64,000 bases of DNA from Lacinutrix neustonica (GTDB taxonomy: Bacteria; Bacteroidota; Bacteroidia; Flavobacteriales; Flavobacteriaceae). A program made the position numbers and the translations under genes. Under the pieces are notes generated by a model that saw nothing but the letters and a program-made list of their open reading frames with translations, did not search any database and was not told the origin of the DNA. Positions 21,316-31,106 of this stretch are shown here, in pieces (positions within the stretch are counted from its first letter, which is position 1; every line of letters starts with the position of its first letter). The stretch lies in assembly GCF_026625145.1 (NCBI RefSeq), contig NZ_CP113088.1:1529501-1593500 (forward strand), in the 5' to 3' direction.

Positions 21316-22040
21316 TAGCGGTTTTCACTTTAGTATTTTTATGTACCATATTAATAGTGCTTTTTATTGTTTTTCAAAAGCATAAGAATAAGCTGCTATT
21401 AAAACAAAATGAGGCCGAGAAACAATTTGATCGAGAGATTGCAAAAACACAGATAGAAATAAGAGAAGAGACCTTTAGAAATATTAGTTGGGAGTTACAT
21501 GATAATATTGGTCAATTGTTAACTCCGGCTAAAATTCAACTCCAAAATTCTAGTGATAATCAAGAAGTTATCATAACTTTAGACAAAGGATTAAAAGAGT
21601 TGCGAACGCTCTCTAAAGCCATAAACCCTGAAGCGCTTAAGAATATTACACTTGCGACAGCAATAAAACAAGAGATTGAACGTCTTAACAGACTACAATA
21701 TTTGCAAGCCTCCTTGCACATTGAAGGTGAGGAACGCAGTATTGATCACGAAGTAGAGGTGGTCTTTTTTAGAATGATTCAAGAATTTTTCTCAAATACT
21801 ATTAAGCATGCAAAAGCGACACATCTTAAAGTAACCATAATATTTAATGGTGAGCAATTAAATGTATTTGCAGAAGACAATGGTACTGGGTTTAACAAAA
21901 ACCGTCCGGAGAACAAAGGTATTGGCTTGACAAACATTAAAAAGAGAGCGCAGTTGGTTAATGCTAAAGTATCAATAAATTCAACTATAAATGAAGGGAC
22001 TCAATTACATATTTCTTACACACTTAAAAGCAGGACTTAA
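21288..22040 (+). CDS. Sensor histidine kinase (HisKA_3 type)
   Basis: The 250-residue protein has one N-terminal transmembrane helix (residues 8-30), a coiled linker, then the phospho-acceptor helix ISWELHDNIGQLL with His71 followed by Asp-Asn, the NarL/LiaS-type HisKA_3 pattern. The HATPase domain has the N box FFSNTIKHAKA, the G1 box EDNGTGF and the G2 box GIGLTNIKKRA. No extracellular sensor domain is present, so input probably comes through the preceding membrane protein. ATG 21288 is preferred to an upstream TTG at 21267. The stop abuts the response regulator ATG. Confidence 0.85.
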   Translation: MQQEGQAILVAVFTLVFLCTILIVLFIVFQKHKNKLLLKQNEAEKQFDREIAKTQIEIREETFRNISWELHDNIGQLLTPAKIQLQNSSDNQEVIITLDKGLKELRTLSKAINPEALKNITLATAIKQEIERLNRLQYLQASLHIEGEERSIDHEVEVVFFRMIQEFFSNTIKHAKATHLKVTIIFNGEQLNVFAEDNGTGFNKNRPENKGIGLTNIKKRAQLVNAKVSINSTINEGTQLHISYTLKSRT

Positions 22041-22685
22041 ATGAACGAAAATCGTGTTGTTATAGTAGAAGACCATGTACTGCTTTCACAAGCTATTGGC
22101 GTGCTTGTGAATTCATTTGAGCGTTTTAAGGTACTCTATCTTTGTAAAAACGGTAAAGAGTTAGTGACAAAATTAAAAACTCTAGAGAACATTCCTGATA
22201 TTGTTCTTATGGATGTTAATATGCCCATAATGAATGGTATTGAAACCACTCAATATTTGAAGGAACATTATCCCAAGATAAAAGTTATCGCCCTCTCAGT
22301 TGAGGAAGATGAAGAGGTTATAATCAAAATGCTTCGAGCAGGTGCCAAAGGCTATCTTTTAAAGGATGTAGAAAAAAGTATTCTTGAAACCGCTTTAAAT
22401 GAAGTGATTAATCATGGTTATTATCACACCAAAGACGTTTCTGATATTTTGGTAAACACATTAAGCGAAAATTATAAAAAGTCTAAAAACGTACTAAGAG
22501 AGCGAGAATTAGAATTTTTAAAACTTTTATGCACCGAGTTAACCTATAAAGAAATCGCAGAAAAAATGTTTTTAAGCCCAAAAACTATTGATGGCTATCG
22601 CGACGCCTTGTTCTCTAAACTTGAAGTAAAAAACAGAATTGGCTTAGTCGTATATGCGATAAAGCATAAGATTTTTAAAGTGTAA
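22041..22685 (+). CDS. NarL/LuxR-family response regulator
   Basis: The protein has 214 residues. The receiver domain has E10-D11, phospho-acceptor D58 in VLMDVNMP, and Lys in the LLKDV loop. The LuxR helix-turn-helix is at residues 150-210 (LRERELEFLKLLCTELTYKEIAEKMFLSPKTIDGYR in parts). It is immediately downstream of its cognate kinase, with stop and start adjacent. The target genes may be this same cassette. All receiver residues are canonical, unlike the second regulator in this window. Confidence 0.88.
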   Translation: MNENRVVIVEDHVLLSQAIGVLVNSFERFKVLYLCKNGKELVTKLKTLENIPDIVLMDVNMPIMNGIETTQYLKEHYPKIKVIALSVEEDEEVIIKMLRAGAKGYLLKDVEKSILETALNEVINHGYYHTKDVSDILVNTLSENYKKSKNVLRERELEFLKLLCTELTYKEIAEKMFLSPKTIDGYRDALFSKLEVKNRIGLVVYAIKHKIFKV

Positions 22686-22692
22686 AGCACTT

Positions 22693-23634
22693 CTATATGA
22701 AATTTTCTCTATACCATTCTACCTGGGCTTTCACACTTTCTAACAATGTCGTTTGCGGATTATAATTCAGTAACTTCTTCGCTTTATCAATATTAGCTTT
22801 GGTTCGCCATTGATCACCAGTCCTTGCCGCGACGGGGTTTATTTTAATTGCCTTTCCAATCACTTTCTCGACCGCTTCAATTCCTTCTTGTGTGGTGTGC
22901 TCCACCTCGGTACCCAGGTTTATGATTTCGCCATTTACTTTGCTCTCATTTCCTATCACGCTAACAATACCATCAATAATATCCCCAACATAGGTGAAAC
23001 TTCTTAAATGTGCGCCACTGCCTTGGTACAATGGGAATTCGGTATCATTGTGAGCACAAGCAATCAATTTGGTATACATTTTTTCAGGACGTTCTCTTGG
23101 TCCTATCACAGAATACAAACGCAATGAGCAAGCGTCAAATACGTTTTCTCTGCTTTTTTGAAGCACCAATTGTTCAGCTGCCAATTTGGTAACACCATAA
23201 TGCGATGCTGGTTTTGGCGCTGTAGTTTCAGGAAAAGTGGCTTCTAAGCCATAAATTGAAGAGGTTCCTATATTCACAAAGAGTTTAAAATCTTTAAGAG
23301 TTACGGCATAATCAATCAAATTTTTTGTTGCAATAATATTATTGGTAAAATAATCTTCAAAAGTTGAAGCAGCCGAAATACCAGGTTGCGCCGCAAAATG
23401 AAAAATGTAGTTGATGTCATCCGGCAATACTTCCCCGAACGAACGCACTCTTAAATCTTGCTTAAGAACCGTTATGCCTTTATCCTGTAACGCTTTTTCA
23501 TTTAATTGTTTTAACTCTAAACTATAATAATCATTAAAATTATCTAAACCTATGACGTCGTGACCTAATTGTTTTAATCGTTCACAAGCATGAGACCCTA
23601 TAAAACCTGATGCTCCTGTTACTAATATCTTCAT
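22693..23634 (-). CDS. NAD-dependent sugar-nucleotide epimerase (extended SDR)
   Basis: The 313-residue protein starts with the Rossmann motif TGASGFIGSHACE and has IFHFAAQPGIS, the catalytic YGVTK (Tyr and Lys), and a C-terminal substrate region (GDQWRTKANIDKAK). It is most like UDP-glucuronate or UDP-glucose 4-epimerases. The ATG at 23632-23634 is chosen because the conserved fold begins there. It is divergent from the GT2 gene, so it probably supplies an activated sugar for the surface glycan or lipid modification genes beside it. Confidence 0.82.
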   Translation of the reverse strand: MKILVTGASGFIGSHACERLKQLGHDVIGLDNFNDYYSLELKQLNEKALQDKGITVLKQDLRVRSFGEVLPDDINYIFHFAAQPGISAASTFEDYFTNNIIATKNLIDYAVTLKDFKLFVNIGTSSIYGLEATFPETTAPKPASHYGVTKLAAEQLVLQKSRENVFDACSLRLYSVIGPRERPEKMYTKLIACAHNDTEFPLYQGSGAHLRSFTYVGDIIDGIVSVIGNESKVNGEIINLGTEVEHTTQEGIEAVEKVIGKAIKINPVAARTGDQWRTKANIDKAKKLLNYNPQTTLLESVKAQVEWYRENFI

Positions 23635-23732
23635 ATAATGTTGTATCGCACTACAAAGAAACATATTTTATTTGATACTCATTTTCTATAATTAAAAAAA
23701 CAATACATTTGTAGTCAATCTGACTGGCATTT

Positions 23733-24448
23733 ATGACTTACGAGTTTACTATTGTGGTTCCTGTTTATAATGAAGAGGACAATTTATTGCGTGTAGAAGC
23801 TGAACTATTAGCCTACATGAAAATAGCATCAAAACCAACTAAAATTTTGTTTGTAAACGATGGCTCGAAGGATAACAGTCAGGAGTTGATTGAAGGTATC
23901 TGTTCGCGACATCCGAATTTTCATATTTACTTTTTAAAGAAAATCGCGGGTTAAGTGCGGCTATTAAAGCAGGTTTTGACTATACAGAAACAGCACTCGT
24001 GGGTTACATTGATAGTGATTTGCAAACCGCCCCTTCCGATTTTAATTTATTATTAGAATACATTGGAGAAAATGATTTGGTGACTGGCGTTCGTGCCAGT
24101 AGAAAAGATAGTTTTATAAAAAACATGTCCTCTAAAATCGCTAATGGTATTCGTCGTAGTTTTACACACGATGGTATGGACGATACGGGCTGTCCGTTAA
24201 AAGTTATCAAAACAGAATACGCCAAGCGCATCCCTATGTTTAAAGGGCTACATCGCTTTTTACCTGCTATGATTCTACTACAACATGGTAAAATAAAACA
24301 GATTCCCGTACAGCATTTTCCACGTCTTGCAGGCCAGGCAAAATTTGGTGTTTGGAACCGACTTATTGGACCACTCATGGATTGCTTTGCTTACTTATGG
24401 ATGAAGAAAAAATACATTAATTATGAAGTCGCTAAAAAAGATTCATGA
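23733..24448 (+). CDS. DPM1-like family 2 glycosyltransferase (one frameshift as read)
   Basis: The GT-A fold has VVPVYNEEDNL at the start, FVNDGSKDNS, and the metal-binding DSDLQTAP (DxD). The restored length is about 238 residues without C-terminal membrane helices, as in soluble polyprenyl-phosphate sugar transferases. A missing base at 23913-23916 (CCGGA read CCGA) breaks the frame; correction gives HPEFSYLLFKENRGLSAA. The stop overlaps the next ATG by 4 bp. It probably loads a sugar on undecaprenyl phosphate for the GT39 enzyme downstream. Confidence 0.82.
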
Positions 24449-25068
24449 ATGATTGGGTAATATATAGCGTTGGCTTCCTGGCTCAAATATTGTTTTCTTC
24501 ACGACTCATTATTCAATGGTTGTCCAGCGAAAAACAGAAACGTGTGGTTACCCCAACTTTGTTTTGGTCGCTTAGTTTAATTGCCTCTTTCTTACTCTTC
24601 ATCTATGGTTATTTACGAAATGATTTTGCCATCATGCTTGGGCAAGGCTTAACTTATTTTATCTATATTAGAAACTTACAGTTACAAAAGCAATGGCAAA
24701 AATTTCATGTCAGCATGCGATGGATACTGCTATTAATGCCCTTTTTTGTGAGTGTTTTTTATTTTAATAATAATACGATTGATGTTAATTTATTGTTTAA
24801 AAATGAAAATATTCCCTCGTGGCTCCTTTGGTTAGGTATTATCTCTCAAATCGTATTTACGTTGCGTTTTATTTATCAATGGCTCTACTCAGAAAAGCAT
24901 AAGAATTCGACTTTACCTTTTGGGTTTTGGGCTTTAAGTTTAGTAGGCTCATTACTTATTTTAGCGTATGCCATGTATAGAAAAGATCCGGTATTACTGG
25001 TGGGGCATGTTTTAGGGGCTACCATTTATATTAGAAATCTTGTATTATTAAGAAAAGAAAATGCTTAA
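24445..25068 (+). CDS. Membrane protein with two LAB_N (lipid A synthase N-terminal-like) repeats
   Basis: The 207-residue protein consists of two clearly related halves: residues about 8-80 and 110-200 both carry the pattern GxxxQIxFxxRxxxQWxxSEK followed by FWxLSL and YIRNL. This is the membrane domain found at the N-terminus of some LpxB proteins, here free-standing and duplicated. Each half has about three membrane helices, so it acts in the inner membrane. It overlaps both the GT2 (4 bp) and the GT39 (8 bp) genes. A role in flipping or handling the polyprenyl sugar, like small ArnE/F-type proteins, is inference. Confidence 0.72.
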   Translation: MNDWVIYSVGFLAQILFSSRLIIQWLSSEKQKRVVTPTLFWSLSLIASFLLFIYGYLRNDFAIMLGQGLTYFIYIRNLQLQKQWQKFHVSMRWILLLMPFFVSVFYFNNNTIDVNLLFKNENIPSWLLWLGIISQIVFTLRFIYQWLYSEKHKNSTLPFGFWALSLVGSLLILAYAMYRKDPVLLVGHVLGATIYIRNLVLLRKENA

Positions 25069-26698
25069 AACACTTAAAAATTATCCTGTAATTGCCATTT
25101 GTTTATTTGTAGCTATTATGCTCTTGCCAAATCTAGACACCATACAAGTCTCAATTATGGAAGCTCGTAATTTTATAACTGCTCGTGAGATGGTTCTTAA
25201 TGATCATTGGCTATTAACAACAATGAATGGCGAACCACGCTATCAAAAACCACCATTACCTACTTGGTTTTCTGCTCTCTCTGCGATTATTTTTGGCGTA
25301 AAAAGCGTCTTTGCAATGCGCTTACCTGCTATTTTAATGGTCATGGCTATGGCCTGTTTTATGTTCTATTTATCTAGAAGCATTTTAAAAAGTAGAACGC
25401 AAAGCCTAATTAATGCACTCGTTTTAATTACCTCGCTATATGTCTCTCTCATTACTATAGAAGCCCCTTGGGATATTTTTACACATGGCTTTATGCTCAT
25501 CGCTATTTACCATCTATACAAACTTTTTAAAGCAAAAACCATACTTTGGAAAAACACGGTTCTAGCAGGTGTTTTTATAGGCCTATCTCTATTATCAAAA
25601 GGCCCTATCGCTTTTTATGCCTTACTATTACCCTTTTTGATAGCTTATGGCTTTGCCTTTAAGTACAAACAAGTGAAGCAAAAAATAATTCCATTTATTA
25701 GCATTATTTTAATCGCATTAGTTGTTGGCGGCTGGTGGTTTCTTTACGTAAGACTTGCAGATCCTATAACCTTTGAATCGATTACCAATGATGAAGCGGG
25801 CAAATGGGGCAGTTATAATACCGGACCTATTTATTACTATTGGAGTTTCTTTGTTCAAAGTGGCATCTCGGACCATTCCAGCATTTATTTCATTATTATA
25901 TCCTTATATGAAACGCCGGGTCAGTCACTGGAAAGCCTATAAATTTAGCTTTTTATGGACCATCATCGCTGTGATTTTATTATCATTAATTCCAACAAAA
26001 AAGTCGCGTTATTTAATGCCTGTGCTCATCCCTTTAGCTTTTAATATTGGTTTTTATATTGAATATCTTTTTAGAACCTTCAAGACTATGAAAGACAAAC
26101 GAGAAACCATTCCCGTCTATTTTAATTTTGCATTGATTGGGACTATCGCTTTGGCTGCACCACTAGCTATTTTCTTCATTTTTAAATCAGAATTACAAGC
26201 GTATACGTTTTCGTTTGCGCTGTTTTCATTAGTGACTATTAGTATTGGCTTAATTTTATTATTTCAGCTCTATAAAAAAGAAGATTAAAAATGTGTTTCT
26301 ATTAACTGCCCTCTTTTTTGCATCACTTTATATTTTTGGTTTACCACTTTCAAAAGCGTTTCTAAGTGATGACTTTACATCTATAGCTACCTTAAAAGAA
26401 GAAAATGATTTCCGTGGCATCAAATTGTATGCCCTTAACTATGTCGCTCCGTGAAAGCGTTTGGCAATACGGAGACATGGTGACTCCAATTCAAAGAGGT
26501 GATACTGGCTATTTATTTCCTAAAGAAAACACCTTCGGAATACTGTTCAACGTGATAAGTCCATTAGAAAAAGAGAGGATAACTTCAAAATACCACATCA
26601 AGGACATGGGCATCTATAATTTAAATCAAGCGAGCCAAGGCTCAAAACAATATAACGAACGCTTGTTGAATACGTTTTACATTCTTACGAAGAAGTAA
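25061..26698 (+). CDS. GT39 (ArnT/PMT-like) membrane glycosyltransferase (frameshifted as read)
   Basis: The restored length is about 545 residues. The first loop has EARNFITAREM and GEPRYQKPPLPTWF, the conserved acidic and K-P-P-L signature of ArnT-like transferases that move a sugar from polyprenyl phosphate to a lipid or protein. About 11 membrane helices follow, then a small C-terminal soluble part. Three +1 changes are needed: 25866-25871 (TCTCGG; a TGG Trp fits), near 26280 in an A-rich run, and 26452 (CCGGA read CCGTGA). The total then is an exact multiple of three. It is the end of the GT2-LAB_N-GT39 unit and converges with the PAP2 gene. Confidence 0.78.
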
Positions 26699-27271
26699 TT
26701 ATTTCACTGCAAATCGAGATTGTAAATACGTATCTAATTTATAGAAGGCGAAACCAGACATCCCACCAAAAATAGCACCTGACAATACATCTAAGGGAAA
26801 ATGGACCCCAATATAAATCCGACTATACCCCATACAAACCGCCCAAATAATGAGAACATATATCAAGCCCTTATATTTGTCTTTAAGCATTAACCCTGAA
26901 AAAATAGCCACGGCCATAGAATTACTTGCATGTCCGGAAAAATAGCCAAACTGCCCACCACACCGAGACTTCACCAATCGCATACTATCTATTAAACTCG
27001 CATCATGACAAGGCCTCAACCGCATAACACCATGCTTAAATAAATTCGCAACTTGATCTGTAAAGGATATCATGAGTACAATAACCACCAACGTAAGTAC
27101 AAACATTTTCGTGTTTAAGCGTTTGTACATCAAGTATGCTAAAACCGCATACAAAGGAATCCAGTGAAGTTTTGCAGTATAGAACATCCAAAAGGCATCC
27201 CAATACACATTACCTAACCCATTCAGGAATAAGAAAACCTCTTTATCTATTTCTATTAATTGTTCTAACAT
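26699..27271 (-). CDS. PAP2-family membrane phosphatase
   Basis: The 190-residue, multi-span protein has all three PAP2 motifs: KHGVMRLRPCHD (KxxxxxxRP), YFSGHAS with the catalytic His, and SRIYIGVHFPLD. Such enzymes dephosphorylate undecaprenyl pyrophosphate or related lipid phosphates on the outer face of the inner membrane. Its position beside the polyprenyl-sugar genes suits carrier-lipid recycling. The TCTCGG at 26963-26968 is in a correct frame here (VKSRCGG), so it is a natural occurrence of that hexamer. Confidence 0.87.
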   Translation of the reverse strand: MLEQLIEIDKEVFLFLNGLGNVYWDAFWMFYTAKLHWIPLYAVLAYLMYKRLNTKMFVLTLVVIVLMISFTDQVANLFKHGVMRLRPCHDASLIDSMRLVKSRCGGQFGYFSGHASNSMAVAIFSGLMLKDKYKGLIYVLIIWAVCMGYSRIYIGVHFPLDVLSGAIFGGMSGFAFYKLDTYLQSRFAVK

Positions 27272-27371
27272 TTATTATTGTTTGGGGGTTATCTAAAGGG
27301 CAGACTATAGGCTTTATCTTTTTTGCACATTAGCACACACAAAAAAGGGTGCCGCTTACATCTCTAATGCA

Positions 27372-27599
27372 TTATTCATCATAGCGAGAGACTTCACGAT
27401 CATAAAAAGCAGTGGCTTCTTTAATTAAATTTTCAGTTTCCAGCTCTAACTCCTTTTGATCGTGCTGATCAAAATCTTCTAACCATTCCACTTCATCATC
27501 CTCTAAATTTATAATAAACATAGGGAATTCGGTATGAATTACGAAAATGGCCTCCGGAAAATCGGTGTTATCACCTAATATAAATTTTGGAAGTGTCAT
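27372..27599 (-). CDS. Small acidic hypothetical protein
   Basis: The 75-residue protein has LPKFILGDNTDFPEAIFVIHTE at its start and a strongly acidic second half (EDDEVEWLEDFDQHD). It has no signal peptide or membrane segment. I recall similar short proteins being conserved in flavobacteria, but their function is unknown. It follows the MATE gene on the same strand with about 100 bp between. Confidence 0.6.
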   Translation of the reverse strand: MTLPKFILGDNTDFPEAIFVIHTEFPMFIINLEDDEVEWLEDFDQHDQKELELETENLIKEATAFYDREVSRYDE

Positions 27600-27699
27600 T
27601 TTTTATTTTTTTTTACAAATATAGGTTTTTTGTTAGGTTGCACGTAGACAAAACCCAAGAGTTCTTTTTCAAACTTAATAACCAAACCATGACTAGCAT

Positions 27700-29076
27700 T
27701 TAGTTTTCTTGGGCTATTAATTTTTTGGTAAGATAATTGAATCGAATAAATAATAAAATGGAAGCACTTGTTAATCCGGCCAATAAGCCTAACCAAATAC
27801 CAAAGCTACCATAGGCGTCTTCTTTACCTAAAAACCAACTGATAGGGAAGCCTATCATCCAATAGGATATAAAGGTAATAAGTGTAGGGAACTTCACATC
27901 CTGAAGCCCTCTTAAAGCCCCTAAAACCACCACTTGTATACTATCGCTTATTTGAAAAATAGCCGCTGCCAACAACAGTTGTGACGCAATACTTATCACT
28001 TCCATATTGTCAGAAAAATTAATAGCATCATCAAAATCGACATAGATTCTTGGCAAGTAGTCATGAAAAATTAAGAATATCAAGGCGAAAACGATTGCAA
28101 AAACAGTGCCTAATAGAAATAGTGAAAAGGCAATGCGACGTAATTCAAAATATTGTTTTAATCCTTTTTGATTCCCCACCCGAATCATGGAAGCAACGCT
28201 TAAGCCCATGGCCACCATAAAGGTCATCGAACTTAAATTCAACGCGATTTGATTGGCTGCCTGTGGGTTTTTCCCAAGCAAACCACTCAACCATATGGCT
28301 GCCGTAAAAATAGCCACTTCAAAAAACATTTGCATAGCACTTGGCGCACCCAAATTGATAATTTTTCTCAACATTAATTTATCTAAAACAAAGAATTTAA
28401 TGTTGGTCACAAAGGCTTTCGATTGCGCTTTACCCTTTAAAAGATACCATAAATACCATAACATAACGACACGAGACACCAGTGTTCCGTAGGCGGCTCC
28501 AACAATACCTAACTCGGAAAACCAAATTTCCCAAAGATTAACACATAGTTTAAGATAACATTAATAACGTTGGCCACAATAGTAGCATACATAGGGTACC
28601 TGGTCATAGACAAGCCATCACTAAACTGTTTAAATCCCTGAAAAACTATTAAAGGAATTAAAGACAGCGCCACAAAATTTAAATAAGGAATCGCCAATTC
28701 GACCACCTCAACAGGCTGTTTCATTAAATACATTAAAGGCTTTGCTAAAAAGACCAACAAGAATAATAAAACCCCTAAAACAGTACATAAAAATAAGCCA
28801 TGTTTGAATGCTGATTTCCCTGCTGCAAAATTACCGAGACGCATCTGCTTCTGCCACCGGAGGAGTGATCGCGGTACTAAACCCAATACCCAACGACATG
28901 GCAATAAACATAAAACTATTACCCAAAGAAACGGCCGCTAATTGGGCGGTGCCTAATTGACCAACCATGATGTTATCTACAAAGCTTACAAAGGTGTGAC
29001 CGAGCATGCCTAACATTACTGGTGCAGCCAGTTGCCAATTGTATTTAAATTCTTTAGTATAGTTGGATAGAAGCAT
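27700..29076 (-). CDS. MATE-family efflux transporter (two frameshifts as read)
   Basis: The restored protein has 458 residues with about 12 membrane helices in two halves. The N-terminus has APVMLGMLGHTFVSFVDNIMVGQLG, the typical MATE opening. The mid-part has YFSGLS-like MTRYPMYATIVANVINVILNY, and the second half repeats the pattern with GAPSAMQMFFEVAIF. These pumps exchange sodium or protons for cationic drugs or metabolites. A +1 at 28834-28839 (CCGAGA) and a -1 at 28514-28517 (CCGGA read CCGA) cancel out in length and each splits the frame. Confidence 0.85.
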
Positions 29077-29165
29077 TTGGCAAAAATAACCTTTAGATTT
29101 AGTTTAACATAGCTTTTTTAAAAATTACAAGTAACTAACATATATTGCCATAAATTAATCAGATT

Positions 29166-30096
29166 ATGACACGTTTTTTATTGCTTTTAATTTTCCCTTT
29201 TTCTAGTTTCTCGCAACACACCCCTGAGGCTTTTATACCGGAAATAGTAAAACAATTCCCTAACGTTCGAGATATTGCGGTGTCTCCCAATGGAGAAGAC
29301 ATTCTGTTCTCTGCACAAAGTGTTATGGGTAATTTATCGGCAATTATTACTTTATCTAAAATCGGAAATAAGTGGAGTACCCCACAAGTAGCTTCTTTTT
29401 CAGGTCAATTTTTTGATATTGAACCTTTCTTTTCGAAAGATGGCTTAAAACTTTACTATGCTTCAAATAGGCCTCTAATTAGCACCTTAAATGACACTAA
29501 AGATTTTGATATCTCGGTATGTCGAGCGCAAAGCATTAAAAGACCCTTGGTCAGGGCCGATTAATATAGGAAGTCCCATTAATACAATAAATGATGAATT
29601 TTACCCCGCATTGGCAGATAATGGGAATTTATATTTTACTGTAGATAAAAAAGAATTAGCGCGTAAGGATGATATTTATGTTAGCGTATTTAGTGATGGA
29701 AAATATAACGCTCCAAAAGTATTAAGTGAAAACATAAACTCTACAGGTTACGAGTTTAACGCCTTCATTTCCCCTGATGAATCCTATATTTTGTACACCT
29801 GCTATAACAGAAAAGACGGATTGGGAAGTGGCGATTTATATATGAGCTATAGAACAGAAACAGATTGGACTCCAGCCCAAAATATTGGTGCCTTAGTGAA
29901 TACTGAAAAAATGGAATATTGCCCCTTTGTTGACGTTAAAAAAAACATCCTTTACTTTACTAGTAAACGGGATAATACTAAAACGGTATTTAGTAAACCA
30001 CTTGCTATAGACGCCCTTAAAAACCAATTTTTTCAATATGAGAACGGACTGAGTAGGCTGTATAAGGTTGCTTTAGATTCTATTTTGAAAAAATAG
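29166..30096 (+). CDS. Exported PD40/TolB-like beta-propeller protein (one frameshift as read)
   Basis: The restored protein has about 309 residues. A signal peptide (MTRFLLLLIFPFSSFSQ) precedes repeated WD40-like PD40 units: DIAVSPNGEDILFSA, FFSKDGLKLYYASNRP, FYPALADNGNLYFT, FISPDESYILYTC and CPFVDVKKNILYFTSKR. A +1 at 29512-29517 (TCTCGG) separates two frames; DIWYVERK is restored if the original was TCTGG. Such propellers bind peptides or glycans in the periplasm. A specific partner is not visible from the neighbours. Confidence 0.75.
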
Positions 30097-30105
30097 CGAT
30101 GGTAT

Positions 30106-31047
30106 TTATATTATAGAAACGCTTGCCTTAGCCGTCTCAAACTCTTCAATCATTTCCTTGACAATCTCAGCCACAGGCTTAATATCATGAATCAACCCAG
30201 CAATTTGCCCAATTTCTAATTCACCCTCTTCAAGATCTCCTTCAAACATCCCTTTTTTAGCGCGAGCACGACCTAAAAATTCCTTAAGCTGTTCTAGTGT
30301 AGGCGCCGTTTTATACAGTTCTTGAACATCGTTATAAAATTTATTTTTTACTAACCTAACGGGCGCCAATTCTTTTAAAGTCAATTGCGTATCACCTTCT
30401 TTCGCATCCACCACAACTTGTTTAAACGCTTGGTGTGCAGAACTTTCTTCACTGGCAACAAAACGGCTCCCCACTTGTACGCCGTCTGCGCCTAAAATCA
30501 TACACGCCAACATCGCTTTTCCTGTCGCAATCCCTCCAGCAGCGATTAACGGAATTTGCAGCTGTTCTTTTACCATAGGAATTAAAGTAAGCGTAGTGGT
30601 TTCATCGCGACCATTATGTCCGCCGGCTTCAAAGCCTTCTGCTACTACCGCATCCACGCCGGCTTCCTGCGCTTTTAAGGCAAACTTAACACTACTCACC
30701 ACATGCACTACAATAATGCCTTGATCTTGTAACCATTTAGTCCACGTTTTAGGATTTCCTGCAGAGGTAAATACAATCTTCACCCCTTCTTCAACGATGA
30801 TATCCATAATCTCTTGAATGTTAGGATATAACATTGGCACGTTAACACCAAACGGCAAACTGGTGGCTTTTTTACATTTTTGAATGTGCGCGCGAAGTAC
30901 TTCCGGATACATACTTCCAGCTCCAATAAGTCCAAGAATTCCCGAATTGCTTGCTGCTGAAGCTAATCGCCAGCCACTATTCCAAATCATCCCGGCTTGA
31001 ATGATTGGGTGTTTTATATTAAAGAGTGTTGTTATTTTATTTTGCAT
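30106..31047 (-). CDS. Nitronate monooxygenase-like FMN enzyme (NMO/2-NPD family)
   Basis: The 313-residue FMN TIM barrel has IIQAGM at the start, GVNVPM, FTSAGNP, EGFEAGGHNGRDETT, then AAGGIATGKAM and GADGVQVGSRFVASEES, the phosphate-binding end. It may oxidise nitronates or act like FabK; the substrate cannot be told. The start is set at ATG 31045-31047 (MQNKITTLF), because the upstream reading runs through a repeat fragment. It converges with the PD40 gene. Confidence 0.82.
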   Translation of the reverse strand: MQNKITTLFNIKHPIIQAGMIWNSGWRLASAASNSGILGLIGAGSMYPEVLRAHIQKCKKATSLPFGVNVPMLYPNIQEIMDIIVEEGVKIVFTSAGNPKTWTKWLQDQGIIVVHVVSSVKFALKAQEAGVDAVVAEGFEAGGHNGRDETTTLTLIPMVKEQLQIPLIAAGGIATGKAMLACMILGADGVQVGSRFVASEESSAHQAFKQVVVDAKEGDTQLTLKELAPVRLVKNKFYNDVQELYKTAPTLEQLKEFLGRARAKKGMFEGDLEEGELEIGQIAGLIHDIKPVAEIVKEMIEEFETAKASVSII

Positions 31048-31064
31048 ATACTGGTTTAAAAAAT

Positions 31065-31087
31065 GCTTCGACAGGCTCAGCATATTG
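31065..31087. repeat. Short dispersed repeat fragment
   Basis: GCTTCGACAGGCTCAGCAT here matches the inner arm of the large hairpin element at 6807-6827 in most positions. It lies between mnmA and the nitronate monooxygenase-like gene. Only one arm is present. Confidence 0.4.
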
Positions 31088-31106
31088 GGGATTAATATTT
31101 AATTTT

